Part shown: in pieces, positions 16,563-24,283 of the stretch
Numbering within the stretch: position 1 is the stretch's first letter
How the letters are laid out: every line of letters starts with the position of its first letter
Made by a program: the position numbers and the translations under genes
Notes under the pieces: model-generated
Seen by the model: the letters and a program-made list of their open reading frames with translations, nothing else
Databases searched by the model: none
What the model was told of the DNA's origin: nothing
Origin: Lichenicola sp964247735
Lineage (GTDB): Bacteria; Pseudomonadota; Alphaproteobacteria; Acetobacterales; Acetobacteraceae
Direction: 5' to 3'
DNA: 64,000 nucleotides
NCBI GenBank assembly: GCA_964247735.1
Contig: CAXTVS010000007.1
Location: 1-64,000, forward strand

Positions 16563-17375
16563 GTGCGCTGGGCGCTGCTGGTCGAGTACGACGGCACCCC
16601 GTTCCTGGGCTGGCAACGGCAGGCGCTCGGCCTGTCGGTGCAAGGGGTGCTGGAACAGGCGGCCGGACGCCTTGCCCGCGGTGCCGCGGTGGCCAGCATC
16701 GCCGCCGGCCGCACCGACGCCGGGGTGCATGCGCAAGGCCAGGTGGTGCATCTCGACCTGCCGGATGCCCAGGGCCGGCTGACCGCGTCACGGGTGCGCG
16801 ACGCGCTCAACTTCCACATGAAACCGCATCCTGTGGCGGTGGTGCAGGCGGCACGGGTGCCGGAGGACTGGAACGCGCGGTTCCGGGCGATCCGGCGCCG
16901 CTACCGCTACCGGATCCTGAACCGTCCGGCGCGGCCGGCGCTGGACGGCGGCCGGGTGTGGCACGTGCGGCAGCCCCTGGACGTCCTGGCGATGCGGGAG
17001 GGCGCCGCTCTGCTGCTCGGCCGGCACGATTTCACCTCGTTCCGCGCCAGCGCCTGCCAGGCGAAGAGCCCGCTGCGCACGCTGGACCGGCTTGAGGTGA
17101 TGGTGGACGGAGCCCTGATGGAGATCCATGCCGAGGCGCGCAGCTTCCTGCACCACCAGGTGCGCAACATGGTCGGCACGCTGAGGCTGGTCGGCGACGG
17201 GCGATGGCGGGCCGAACAGGTGGCCGAGGCGCTGGCGGCGCGGGACCGCTCCGCCGCCGGCCCCACCGCGCCGCCGGACGGGTTGTGCCTGATGGCGGTC
17301 GGCTATCCCGAGGACCCGTTCACGACGCCGGATGCATGGCCGCCGGAGCCGGCACCGGATCGGGCTGGAACATGA
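16563..17375 (+). CDS. truA: tRNA pseudouridine synthase A
   Basis: About 270 residues. The catalytic Asp lies in AGRTDAGVHA, and the N-terminus RWALLVEYDGTPFLGWQRQ and FHHQVRNMVG-like segment (FLHHQVRNMVGTL) are typical. It makes pseudouridine at tRNA positions 38-40. The start is either GTG 16563, which fits the family N-terminus best, or TTG 16557, which would share TTGA with the fmt stop codon. Its last 56 bases overlap the end of the convergent membrane-protein gene. Confidence 0.95.
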   Translation: MRWALLVEYDGTPFLGWQRQALGLSVQGVLEQAAGRLARGAAVASIAAGRTDAGVHAQGQVVHLDLPDAQGRLTASRVRDALNFHMKPHPVAVVQAARVPEDWNARFRAIRRRYRYRILNRPARPALDGGRVWHVRQPLDVLAMREGAALLLGRHDFTSFRASACQAKSPLRTLDRLEVMVDGALMEIHAEARSFLHHQVRNMVGTLRLVGDGRWRAEQVAEALAARDRSAAGPTAPPDGLCLMAVGYPEDPFTTPDAWPPEPAPDRAGT

Positions 17376-17979
17376 CCTGCACCAGCAGCGGCTGAAGTGC
17401 CGCGGCGAGCAGGGAAGAGCCGGCGGTCAGGGCCAGCACCGTCAGCACCGCCTTGAACCGGCCGATCGCCAGGCCCTTCCAGGCCATGAACCATTGCAGC
17501 CACAGGAAGTAGCCGGCCAGCAGCAGCATCGCCGCCCGGCTCGCCGCGTCGTGGCCGAGGCCCATCTGCAGCAGCACGGACGCCAGCAGCATGGCCGGCA
17601 GGTAGACCGGCAGCACCAGCCAGATGCTCCAGGCCGAGGCGGTCGCGTAGCGCTGCCAGCGGTCGCCACGGCGCCACAGCCGCGCCAGGAGGTGTGACAG
17701 CACCGGCGGCAGCAGCACAGCGCAGAACAGCAGCAGCAGCAGGCATAAGGCCGCGGCGCTCGGACGCTGCGACAGCAGCAGGGCGGACAGCACCAGCAGG
17801 AAGGCGATCGGCGGCGACAACGAGGCCAGGAAGGCGTCGCGCCCGCCTTCGAAGCAGGCGAACCCTTCCGAGCGGCCGGTGCCGAGCAGGAACAGGCCGT
17901 ACAGCACCTGCCTGATGGCGCCCGGCCGGCGCGGCAGCGGGGCGCGGAGCTTCGGGCGTCCGGGCTTGTTGCCGCTCAC
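17320..17979 (-). CDS. Uncharacterised multi-pass membrane protein downstream of dapE
   Basis: 219 residues with about five hydrophobic segments (roughly 53-70, 74-92, 116-137, 147-166 and 176-198) and a basic N-terminus. The GTG start at 17979 shares GTGA with the dapE stop, so it is the third gene of dapD-dapE. No catalytic motif recognised. Aromatic-rich WLQWFMAWKG resembles Yip1-like or transporter-like loops but is not diagnostic. Its 3' end overlaps truA tail-to-tail by 56 bases. Confidence 0.75.
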   Translation of the reverse strand: MSGNKPGRPKLRAPLPRRPGAIRQVLYGLFLLGTGRSEGFACFEGGRDAFLASLSPPIAFLLVLSALLLSQRPSAAALCLLLLLFCAVLLPPVLSHLLARLWRRGDRWQRYATASAWSIWLVLPVYLPAMLLASVLLQMGLGHDAASRAAMLLLAGYFLWLQWFMAWKGLAIGRFKAVLTVLALTAGSSLLAAALQPLLVQVMFQPDPVPAPAAMHPAS

Positions 17980-19151
17980 GGCGACGCCGCCGCGTCGGCC
18001 CGGGGCAGCAGCCGGTCGAGCAGGTCGAGATAGATATCCGACAACAGCTCGAGATCCGCGACCGGCACGTTCTCGTCGATCTTGTGCATGCTCTGGCCCA
18101 CCAGGCCGAACTCCGCCACTGCGCAGTATGGTGCGATGAAGCGGGCGTCGGAGGTGCCCCCGAGCGTGTCCAACGACGCGTCGGCGCCAGTACGCGTCCG
18201 GATCGCCGCCTGGAGGGCTGCGATCTCCGGGCCCGGCTCGAACCGGAACGCTTCGCCGCTGATGCGGATGTCAAGCGCTGCGTCGGGAGCATGACGGGCG
18301 CAGGCGGTCCGGAGCAGGCCGGACAGCGACTCCCCGGTGTGGCAATCGTTGAAACGGACGTTGAAGCGTGCCTCGGCACGGGCCGGGATCACGTTGCTGG
18401 CCGGGTTGCCGACGTCGATGCTGGTCACCTGCAGGCTTGAGGGCTCGAAGAACGGGGTGCCCCCGTCCAGCGGCGTCGCGGCCAGCTCCGCCAGCAGCGC
18501 CAGCAGCCGGTGCACCGGGTTGTCGGCGCGACGCGGATAGGCCACGTGTCCCTGCACGCCGCGCACCACGAGGTGGGCGTTCAGGCTGCCGCGACGGCCG
18601 ATCTTGATCGACTGGCCGAGCCGCTCCGGGTTGGTCGGCTCGCCGACCAGGCAGAAGTCCGGGACGTGGCCGTGCGCCGCCATCCATTCCAGCACGCGCC
18701 GCGTGCCGTGCAGCGCCGGACCCTCCTCGTCCCCGGTGACCAGCAGGCTGACTGAGCCCGTCGGCAGACCTCCCGAAACCAGGCGCCGCTGCACCGCGTC
18801 CACGAAGGCGGCGATCCCGCCCTTCATGTCGCAGGCGCCGCGCCCGTACAGCACGCCGTCGACCACCGCGCCCTCGAACGCGGGCACCTGCCAGCCGGCG
18901 TCGCCCGGCGGCACCACGTCGGTATGCCCGGCGAAGCACAGGTGCGGCACGCCGGTGCCGAGGCGGCCGAACAGGTTCGGGGTGCGCTCTGCTCCCTCGC
19001 CGAACGGCAGGGAGAACACGGCGAAGCCGAGCCGGCGCAGCGCCTCGGCCAGCACCGCCTGCGCTCCGTCGTCGGCAGGGGTGACGGACGCGCAGCGGAT
19101 CAGCGCCTGGGCCAGCGGCAGCGGTCCGGACGAAGGGAGTTGCGCGCTCAA
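17976..19151 (-). CDS. dapE: Succinyl-diaminopimelate desuccinylase
   Basis: 391 residues from a TTG at 19151 that shares TTGA with the dapD stop; no ATG or GTG exists nearby in frame. M20 metallopeptidase motifs are clear: AGHTDVVPPGD (His76, Asp78), GRGACDMKGG, the catalytic Glu pair in VTGDEEGPA, LVGEPTNP, and the late zinc ligand His in GQSMHKIDE. It hydrolyses N-succinyl-LL-2,6-diaminopimelate in lysine and peptidoglycan precursor synthesis, one step after the dapD/dapC reactions. Adjacency to dapD supports the specific DapE assignment over other M20 enzymes. Confidence 0.95.
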   Translation of the reverse strand: MSAQLPSSGPLPLAQALIRCASVTPADDGAQAVLAEALRRLGFAVFSLPFGEGAERTPNLFGRLGTGVPHLCFAGHTDVVPPGDAGWQVPAFEGAVVDGVLYGRGACDMKGGIAAFVDAVQRRLVSGGLPTGSVSLLVTGDEEGPALHGTRRVLEWMAAHGHVPDFCLVGEPTNPERLGQSIKIGRRGSLNAHLVVRGVQGHVAYPRRADNPVHRLLALLAELAATPLDGGTPFFEPSSLQVTSIDVGNPASNVIPARAEARFNVRFNDCHTGESLSGLLRTACARHAPDAALDIRISGEAFRFEPGPEIAALQAAIRTRTGADASLDTLGGTSDARFIAPYCAVAEFGLVGQSMHKIDENVPVADLELLSDIYLDLLDRLLPRADAAASP

Positions 19152-20005
19152 TCGCGCAGCAGCTCGTTGATCGCGGTCTTGGCGCGGGTGCGCGCGTCGA
19201 CCCGCTTCACGATCACGGCGCAGGCCAGGGACGGCAGCGGGCGGCCGTCCTCCGCGGGCCGCGCCGGCGGCAGCGTGCCCGGCACCACCACCGAGTAGGC
19301 CGGAACCCGTCCGACGAAGACCTCGCCGCTCGCGCGGTCGACGATCCGGGTGGACGCGCCGAGGAACACGCCCATGGACAGCACGCTGCCCCGTTCCACG
19401 ATCACCCCTTCCGCCACCTCCGAGCGGGCGCCGATGAAGCAGTCGTCCTCGATGATCACCGGTGCTGCCTGCAGCGGCTCCAGCACCCCGCCGATCCCGG
19501 CGCCGCCGCTGATGTGGCAGTTGCGGCCGATCTGGGCGCAGGATCCCACCGTCGCCCAGGTGTCGATCATGGTGCCGGGGCCGATCCAGGCGCCGACGTT
19601 GACGAAGCACGGCATCAGCACCACGCCGGGCGCCACGAAGGCGGAGCGACGCACCACCGCGCCGGGCACGGCACGGAAGCCGGCGGCGGCGAAGCGCGCC
19701 TCGTCCCAGCCGGCGAACTTCACCGGCACCTTGTCGAAGGCCGAGCCGCCGCCGAGGCCCGGCATGGGCACGCTGTCGTTGAGACGGAACGACAGCAGCA
19801 CGGCCTTCTTCAGCCAGTCGTGCACGATCCAGTCGCCGGACGACGCGTCGGGGCCGGAGGGTGCTGCCACCCGCAGCGTCCCGTCGTCGAGCCCCGCCAT
19901 CGCCTGCTCGACGGCGTCGCGGTCGATGCCGTTAGTGGCGGACGACAACGCGTCGCGCCGGTCCCAGAGGGCCTCGATCCGGTGGCGGAGGGCGTCGAGG
20001 GTCAT
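19148..20005 (-). CDS. dapD: Tetrahydrodipicolinate N-succinyltransferase
   Basis: 285 residues. A short N-terminal helical domain is followed by left-handed beta-helix hexapeptides (FVNVGAWIGPGTMIDTWATVGSCAQIG, VIIEDDCFIGARSEVAEGVIV). The ATG at 20005 (MTLDALRHRIEALWDRRD) matches the family N-terminus; the longer possible start adds a non-conserved leader. It transfers succinyl from succinyl-CoA to tetrahydrodipicolinate in the succinylase branch of lysine synthesis. First gene of dapD-dapE-membrane protein. Confidence 0.96.
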   Translation of the reverse strand: MTLDALRHRIEALWDRRDALSSATNGIDRDAVEQAMAGLDDGTLRVAAPSGPDASSGDWIVHDWLKKAVLLSFRLNDSVPMPGLGGGSAFDKVPVKFAGWDEARFAAAGFRAVPGAVVRRSAFVAPGVVLMPCFVNVGAWIGPGTMIDTWATVGSCAQIGRNCHISGGAGIGGVLEPLQAAPVIIEDDCFIGARSEVAEGVIVERGSVLSMGVFLGASTRIVDRASGEVFVGRVPAYSVVVPGTLPPARPAEDGRPLPSLACAVIVKRVDARTRAKTAINELLRD

Positions 20006-20085
20006 GAAGCGGTCCGGCTGATGGCGATCTCCCGCCCGATGCCGGGCAGCATCGGCCAAGGACGAGGGGACGGAGGACGGCGCGG

Positions 20086-20114
20086 ACCATGCTCAGCCGG
20101 CCGGTCGCTGTCAA
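20086..20114 (-). promoter_or_regulatory. Candidate promoter of dapD
   Basis: A perfect minus-strand TTGACA (20109-20114) is followed 17 bases on by CATGGT (20086-20091), which is only a half match to the -10 consensus. Predicted leader is ~75 bases. The gap is shared with the divergent GGDEF gene. Confidence 0.4.
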
Positions 20115-20201
20115 CGCGACGTGATCGCTCCGTCGCCGCAACGTGGCATAGTCGTTTACCAGCAATTCAGCTTTCGGGACGAGAGTCGGGTTCGAGATGA
20201 G

Positions 20202-21683
20202 ATGCGATCCATGGCCATGACCGGACCCAGCACTTCCCTGCCCTTCCCCCGGCCGGATGCGGCAGGCTTTGCTGCCCTGATCGACAGCCGGGCGCGCTGG
20301 CGCGACCTGGCGCTGATCGCCTCCGACCTGACCTTCGAGACCGACGCGAACGGCAGCTTCGTGCTGCTCAGCCCGGAGGACGCGTTCGGCTGGACCACCC
20401 GCACCCTGCTCGGCGTTCCGGCGGACACGCTTCTGGTCCGTCCGGACAGCGTGTCCGGCTTCAACCCATTCCTGCCGGAGGCCGCCGTGCGGCGGCACCG
20501 CGCCTGGTTGCGCAGGCCGGACGGAGAACCGGTCAGCATCCTGATCTCCTCCGCACCGCTGCACGCGCCGGACGGCACCGTGGCCGGCGCGCGCGGCACC
20601 ATCCAGGACAACACCGAGCAGGACCGGCAGGAGGAGCGGCTGGTCGAATCCCTGCTGCAGCACCGCACGGTGAGCGAGATCAGCCGGCGCATGCGTCGCG
20701 CGGTGCTGCCGGACATGGTGATCAAGATCGGGCTCGAGGAGCTGCTGGACGCGACCGGCGCCAGCGGCGCGCTCGTGGTCGCCTGCGACGCCGCGTCCCC
20801 GGTGCCGGACGCTGCCGCGCCGCCGGCTGCGGGCAGCGGACCATCGTCCGGCTCGACCGACGGCGCGATCATGCCGCGGCTGCTGCCGCGCATCCTGCAC
20901 CGCGCCGGCGCACCGTCCCCGGTGTCGGATCGCGAGATCACCGCCCATGTGTGCCGGGCCGCCGTCACGGCGGCGCCCTGGACCCGGATGGAGACCCTGT
21001 TCGACCGCCGCGTGATCCTGACCGCGATCGGCACCCATTTCTGCGAGCCCGTGGTGCTGGTGCTTTGGCGCGATGGCAGCCGCGGCTGGAGCAGCGGCGA
21101 CGCGGCGGTCAGCGCCGGGTTCCTGGCGTCGCTGGCCGGCGTGCTGGAGCACGACCAGGTGCAGCGCGAGCTGGCACGGCAGTCCGGCGCGGACACGCTG
21201 ACCGGGCTGCTGAACCGGGACGCCTTCACCCTCGAGGTCAACCGCCGGCTGGACCGGCTCGATGCCGAGGGCCTGTCGGCGACGCTGATGGTGGTAGGGC
21301 TGGACCGCTTCGGGGAGATCAACGAGGCGCACGGACCGGAGAAGGGCGACGACGCGCTGCGGCAGGCGGCGCACGTGCTGCGGGACGCGGTGCGGCCGAC
21401 CGACCTGGTGGCCCGGCTCGGCGGCGACGTGTTCGCGCTGTGGCTCGACGGGGCGGACCAGTTCGCCGCCGCCGAGCGGGCCGAGGTGCTGTGCCAGAAG
21501 GGGGTGGCGGTGACCCTTGCCGAGGGTGTCCAGCTGCAGGTGTCGGTGGGCCTGACGACGCGGCCCAGCCGGTCCTTCGAGACGATCGAGACGCTGCTCG
21601 AGCAGGCGCATGCCGCACTGGCCGCGATCAAGCTCGCCGGCGGCGGCCGCTGGCACTTCTACAACGAGGGAGTAGGCACGTGA
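20202..21683 (+). CDS. PAS-like / diguanylate cyclase-type (GGDEF) signalling protein with degenerate GGDVF
   Basis: 493 residues from the ATG at 20202 (ATGs at 20211 and 20217, or GTG 20121, are possible). An N-terminal PAS-like region (~30-140) precedes a poorly conserved sensor region (~165-325, GAF-like) and a C-terminal GGDEF domain (~330-490, starting DTLTGLLNRDAF). The signature is GGDVF (407-411), losing the fourth-position acid, while the inhibitory-site RxxD (RPTD, 398-401) five residues upstream is intact. By family rules this suggests weak or no cyclase activity and possible c-di-GMP binding. No membrane segment. It overlaps the next gene by GTGA. Confidence 0.87.
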   Translation: MRSMAMTGPSTSLPFPRPDAAGFAALIDSRARWRDLALIASDLTFETDANGSFVLLSPEDAFGWTTRTLLGVPADTLLVRPDSVSGFNPFLPEAAVRRHRAWLRRPDGEPVSILISSAPLHAPDGTVAGARGTIQDNTEQDRQEERLVESLLQHRTVSEISRRMRRAVLPDMVIKIGLEELLDATGASGALVVACDAASPVPDAAAPPAAGSGPSSGSTDGAIMPRLLPRILHRAGAPSPVSDREITAHVCRAAVTAAPWTRMETLFDRRVILTAIGTHFCEPVVLVLWRDGSRGWSSGDAAVSAGFLASLAGVLEHDQVQRELARQSGADTLTGLLNRDAFTLEVNRRLDRLDAEGLSATLMVVGLDRFGEINEAHGPEKGDDALRQAAHVLRDAVRPTDLVARLGGDVFALWLDGADQFAAAERAEVLCQKGVAVTLAEGVQLQVSVGLTTRPSRSFETIETLLEQAHAALAAIKLAGGGRWHFYNEGVGT

Positions 21684-22588
21684 CCCCGTTCCGGCCTGAC
21701 ATGCTGCAGGATCTGGAGACGAGGCCGGATGCTGCGGGCGACCGGCAGCCGGCGACGCCCGACGCGGATCCTGCGTTCCCGGTCCAGGCCCTCCTCACCC
21801 TGGTCCGCCGGCTGCTTCCTCCCGACCGCCAGGCGGAAGCGATGCAGCATGCGCAGCTCCTGGCGGGACGGATCGAGGCGCGGGTGGCGCAGTGCCGGGC
21901 TTCGATGATCAGGACCAGGCTCGAGGGGGCTGCGCCGGCGGTGACGGCGCGGATCGAGGCGGACACGGCGGACCTCGACAGGGTCCTGCTGGAGCTTGCC
22001 GAAAGCCTCGACGCCGTGTCCGCCCTCGTGCTGCTGGGCGATGCCGGGTCCTGCCCGGATCTCGGCGGGCTGCTGGACCGCGGCGTGCCGGAGCTTCGCG
22101 AGGCAGCGCTGGACGCGTTGACGCCCGGAAGCGCCGACCGGTTCGACGCCCTGTGCCGTGACGCCTGCATCGTCCAGCTCCGCGGCGCGATCAGCCGCCT
22201 TCCCCTGGGAGCCATGGACCGGGCGGCGCTGCGCCAGCGTATCCTGGAGCAGCGGCCGTCGGGCAGCGCCGCTCCGGATGGAGGTGAACCCGCCTTCCTG
22301 GGCGCGCTGCGTCGCGGCGATCATGCCGCCGCGCTGGCGTTGCTGGCGGCGTCCGCCCTGCTGCCGCGGGAGCTGGTCGCCGCGACGGTGGCCTTACGCA
22401 ACCAGCGCGGGCTGGTGAGCCTGGCGTGGAAGGCCGGCTACTCGATGCGCGCTGCCGTGCTGTTGCAAAGCCAAGTCGCCGGGATCGCCCCGCACGCGCT
22501 GCTGTGCGCCAATGCCGATGGCGGCTGTCCGCTCGGGCGCAGCGAGATGGTCTGGCAGATCGGCCTGCTGTCCCGCATGTCGCCCTGA
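21680..22588 (+). CDS. DUF2336-like helical-repeat protein coupled to the GGDEF gene
   Basis: 302 residues from the GTG at 21680, which shares GTGA with the stop of the GGDEF gene. It is all-helical with HEAT-like units. The C-terminal part (FLGALRRGDHAAALALLAAS, LPRELVAATVALRNQRGLVSL, WKAGYSMRAAVLLQ) resembles DUF2336 proteins of alphaproteobacteria. The assignment is tentative and the function unknown. Translational coupling suggests a partner or output protein for the neighbouring GGDEF protein; that is inference. Confidence 0.7.
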   Translation: MTPFRPDMLQDLETRPDAAGDRQPATPDADPAFPVQALLTLVRRLLPPDRQAEAMQHAQLLAGRIEARVAQCRASMIRTRLEGAAPAVTARIEADTADLDRVLLELAESLDAVSALVLLGDAGSCPDLGGLLDRGVPELREAALDALTPGSADRFDALCRDACIVQLRGAISRLPLGAMDRAALRQRILEQRPSGSAAPDGGEPAFLGALRRGDHAAALALLAASALLPRELVAATVALRNQRGLVSLAWKAGYSMRAAVLLQSQVAGIAPHALLCANADGGCPLGRSEMVWQIGLLSRMSP

Positions 22589-22597
22589 ACGGACTGG

Positions 22598-23503
22598 TCA
22601 GGACGCGCGGATCAGGGTTCCAGGCCCGGCGGAGGTGAACAACTCCAGCAGGCAGGCGTGCGGCACCCGTCCGTCCAGGATCACGGCCGCGCGCGCGCCC
22701 TGCGCCACTGCGTCCAGGCAGGTCTCGACCTTCGGGATCATGCCGCCGGAGATGGTGCCGTCGGCGATCGCAGCGCGCGCCTCCTCGGCGGTCAGCTCCG
22801 GGATCAGCCGCTTGTTCGCGTCCAACACGCCGGGCACGTCGGTCAGCATCAGCAGACGGGTGGCGCTGAGGGCCCCTGCGACCGCGCCCGCCGCCGTGTC
22901 GGCGTTGATGTTGTAGGTCTGGCCGTCCTCGCCGATCCCGACCGGCGCGATCACCGGGATCACGCCGGAGCCGGACAGGGCGTAGAGCACGCGGGTGTCG
23001 ACCCGCTCCGGCTCGCCGACGAAGCCGAGGTCCAGCACCCGCTCGATCCGGCTGTCCGGATCGCGCACGGTGCGGGTCAGGCGGCGGGCGCGAAGCAGGT
23101 TGCCGTCCTTGCCGGAGATGCCGACCGCCAGCGCGCCGGCACGATTGATCAGGGCAGCCACCTGCTTGTTCACCGATCCGGACAGGACCATCTCGATCAC
23201 GTCGACCATCGCCGCGTCGGTGATGCGCAGGCCGTCGACGAAGGACGACTTGATGTCGAGCCGGTCCAGCATGGCGTTGATCTGCGGGCCGCCGCCATGC
23301 ACCACCACCGGGTTGACGCCGACCAGCTTGAGCAGCGCGATGTCGTGGCCGAAGGCTTCCGACAGTGCCGGGTCGCCCATGGCGTGGCCGCCATACTTCA
23401 CGACGATGGTGTCGCCGGCATAGCGGCGCAGGAACGGCAGCGCGCTCGCCAGCACGGCGGCCTGCTCGCTGGCGGTCCGGAGGGCGTCGTCGTCCATCGT
23501 CAT
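22598..23503 (-). CDS. argB: Acetylglutamate kinase
   Basis: 301 residues. Motifs of the amino acid kinase fold are present: VVKYGGHAM, VVHGGGPQI, INADTAAGAVA, LTDVPGVLD and the C-terminal ISGGMIPKVETC. It phosphorylates N-acetylglutamate, the second step of arginine synthesis and usually its feedback-regulated step. It lies 39 bases after engB in the same direction, an arrangement common in Rhodospirillales. Confidence 0.97.
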   Translation of the reverse strand: MTMDDDALRTASEQAAVLASALPFLRRYAGDTIVVKYGGHAMGDPALSEAFGHDIALLKLVGVNPVVVHGGGPQINAMLDRLDIKSSFVDGLRITDAAMVDVIEMVLSGSVNKQVAALINRAGALAVGISGKDGNLLRARRLTRTVRDPDSRIERVLDLGFVGEPERVDTRVLYALSGSGVIPVIAPVGIGEDGQTYNINADTAAGAVAGALSATRLLMLTDVPGVLDANKRLIPELTAEEARAAIADGTISGGMIPKVETCLDAVAQGARAAVILDGRVPHACLLELFTSAGPGTLIRAS

Positions 23504-23542
23504 CGGCGTCGGTCCTTCAACGCAAGGACAGGATAAAGAAGA

Positions 23543-24283
23543 CTATAGCGCCAGCCCGGCCAGGGCCGCACGCAGTTCCGGGATGCCGGCGCCGGTGCCG
23601 CTGCTGGTGGCGAGCACGACCGGATGCGCCGCGGCGAAGGCTCCCGCCAGCGCCTCGACCTCGGCCCGCTTGGCGGCGAGTGCGGCGGATTTCGGCACGT
23701 CGCACTTGGTCAGCACCAGCTGGAAGATCACCGCCGCGCGGTTGAGCAGGGTCATCGCCTCGCGGTCGTTCTCCTTGAGCTCGACCCGGGCATCCAGCAG
23801 CAGCAGCACGCGGCGCAGCGTCGGCCGGCCGCGCAGGAAGTCGAACATCATGCCCTGCCAGTCTTCCTTCACCTCGCGGTTGGCCTTGGCGTAGCCGTAG
23901 CCCGGCATGTCGACCAGGGTGATCCGGCCGGCGAGGGCGAAGAAGTTGAGCTGCCGTGTACGGCCGGGCTCGGAGGAGGCACGAGCCAACGCCTTGTGGC
24001 CGGTCAAGGCATTGATCAGGCTCGACTTGCCGACGTTGGAGCGGCCGGCGAAGGCAATCTCGGGCAGGTCCGGATCCGGCAGCTGGTCGATCCGCTGCGC
24101 GCCGTGGAAGAAGCGGCAGGGGCCTGCGAACAGCAGGCGTCCGGCCTCGATCGCCTCGGCCTGCTCTTCCGCGGTCGGCGCCTGCGGCGCGAACCCGCCG
24201 GGATCCGGGCGGCTCAGTTCTGCACCGTGCTGACCCGGCGGGCCCCGCCGCCGCCGAGGCGGGTGCGCCGCTGGATCAGCCAT
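23543..24283 (-). CDS. engB: Ribosome biogenesis GTPase EngB (YihA/YsxC)
   Basis: About 200 residues of conserved sequence with G1 GRSNVGKSSLIN, G2/switch GRTRQLNFF, G3 DMPGYGYA and G4 TKCD. It is a GTPase needed for late 50S subunit assembly. The only in-frame ATG upstream of the conserved part is at 24283, inside the yidC coding region (70-base overlap). It adds a ~20-residue Pro/Arg-rich leader. No GTG or TTG is available closer to the yidC stop, so the start is uncertain. The family assignment is secure. Confidence 0.93.
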   Translation of the reverse strand: MADPAAHPPRRRRGPPGQHGAELSRPDPGGFAPQAPTAEEQAEAIEAGRLLFAGPCRFFHGAQRIDQLPDPDLPEIAFAGRSNVGKSSLINALTGHKALARASSEPGRTRQLNFFALAGRITLVDMPGYGYAKANREVKEDWQGMMFDFLRGRPTLRRVLLLLDARVELKENDREAMTLLNRAAVIFQLVLTKCDVPKSAALAAKRAEVEALAGAFAAAHPVVLATSSGTGAGIPELRAALAGLAL

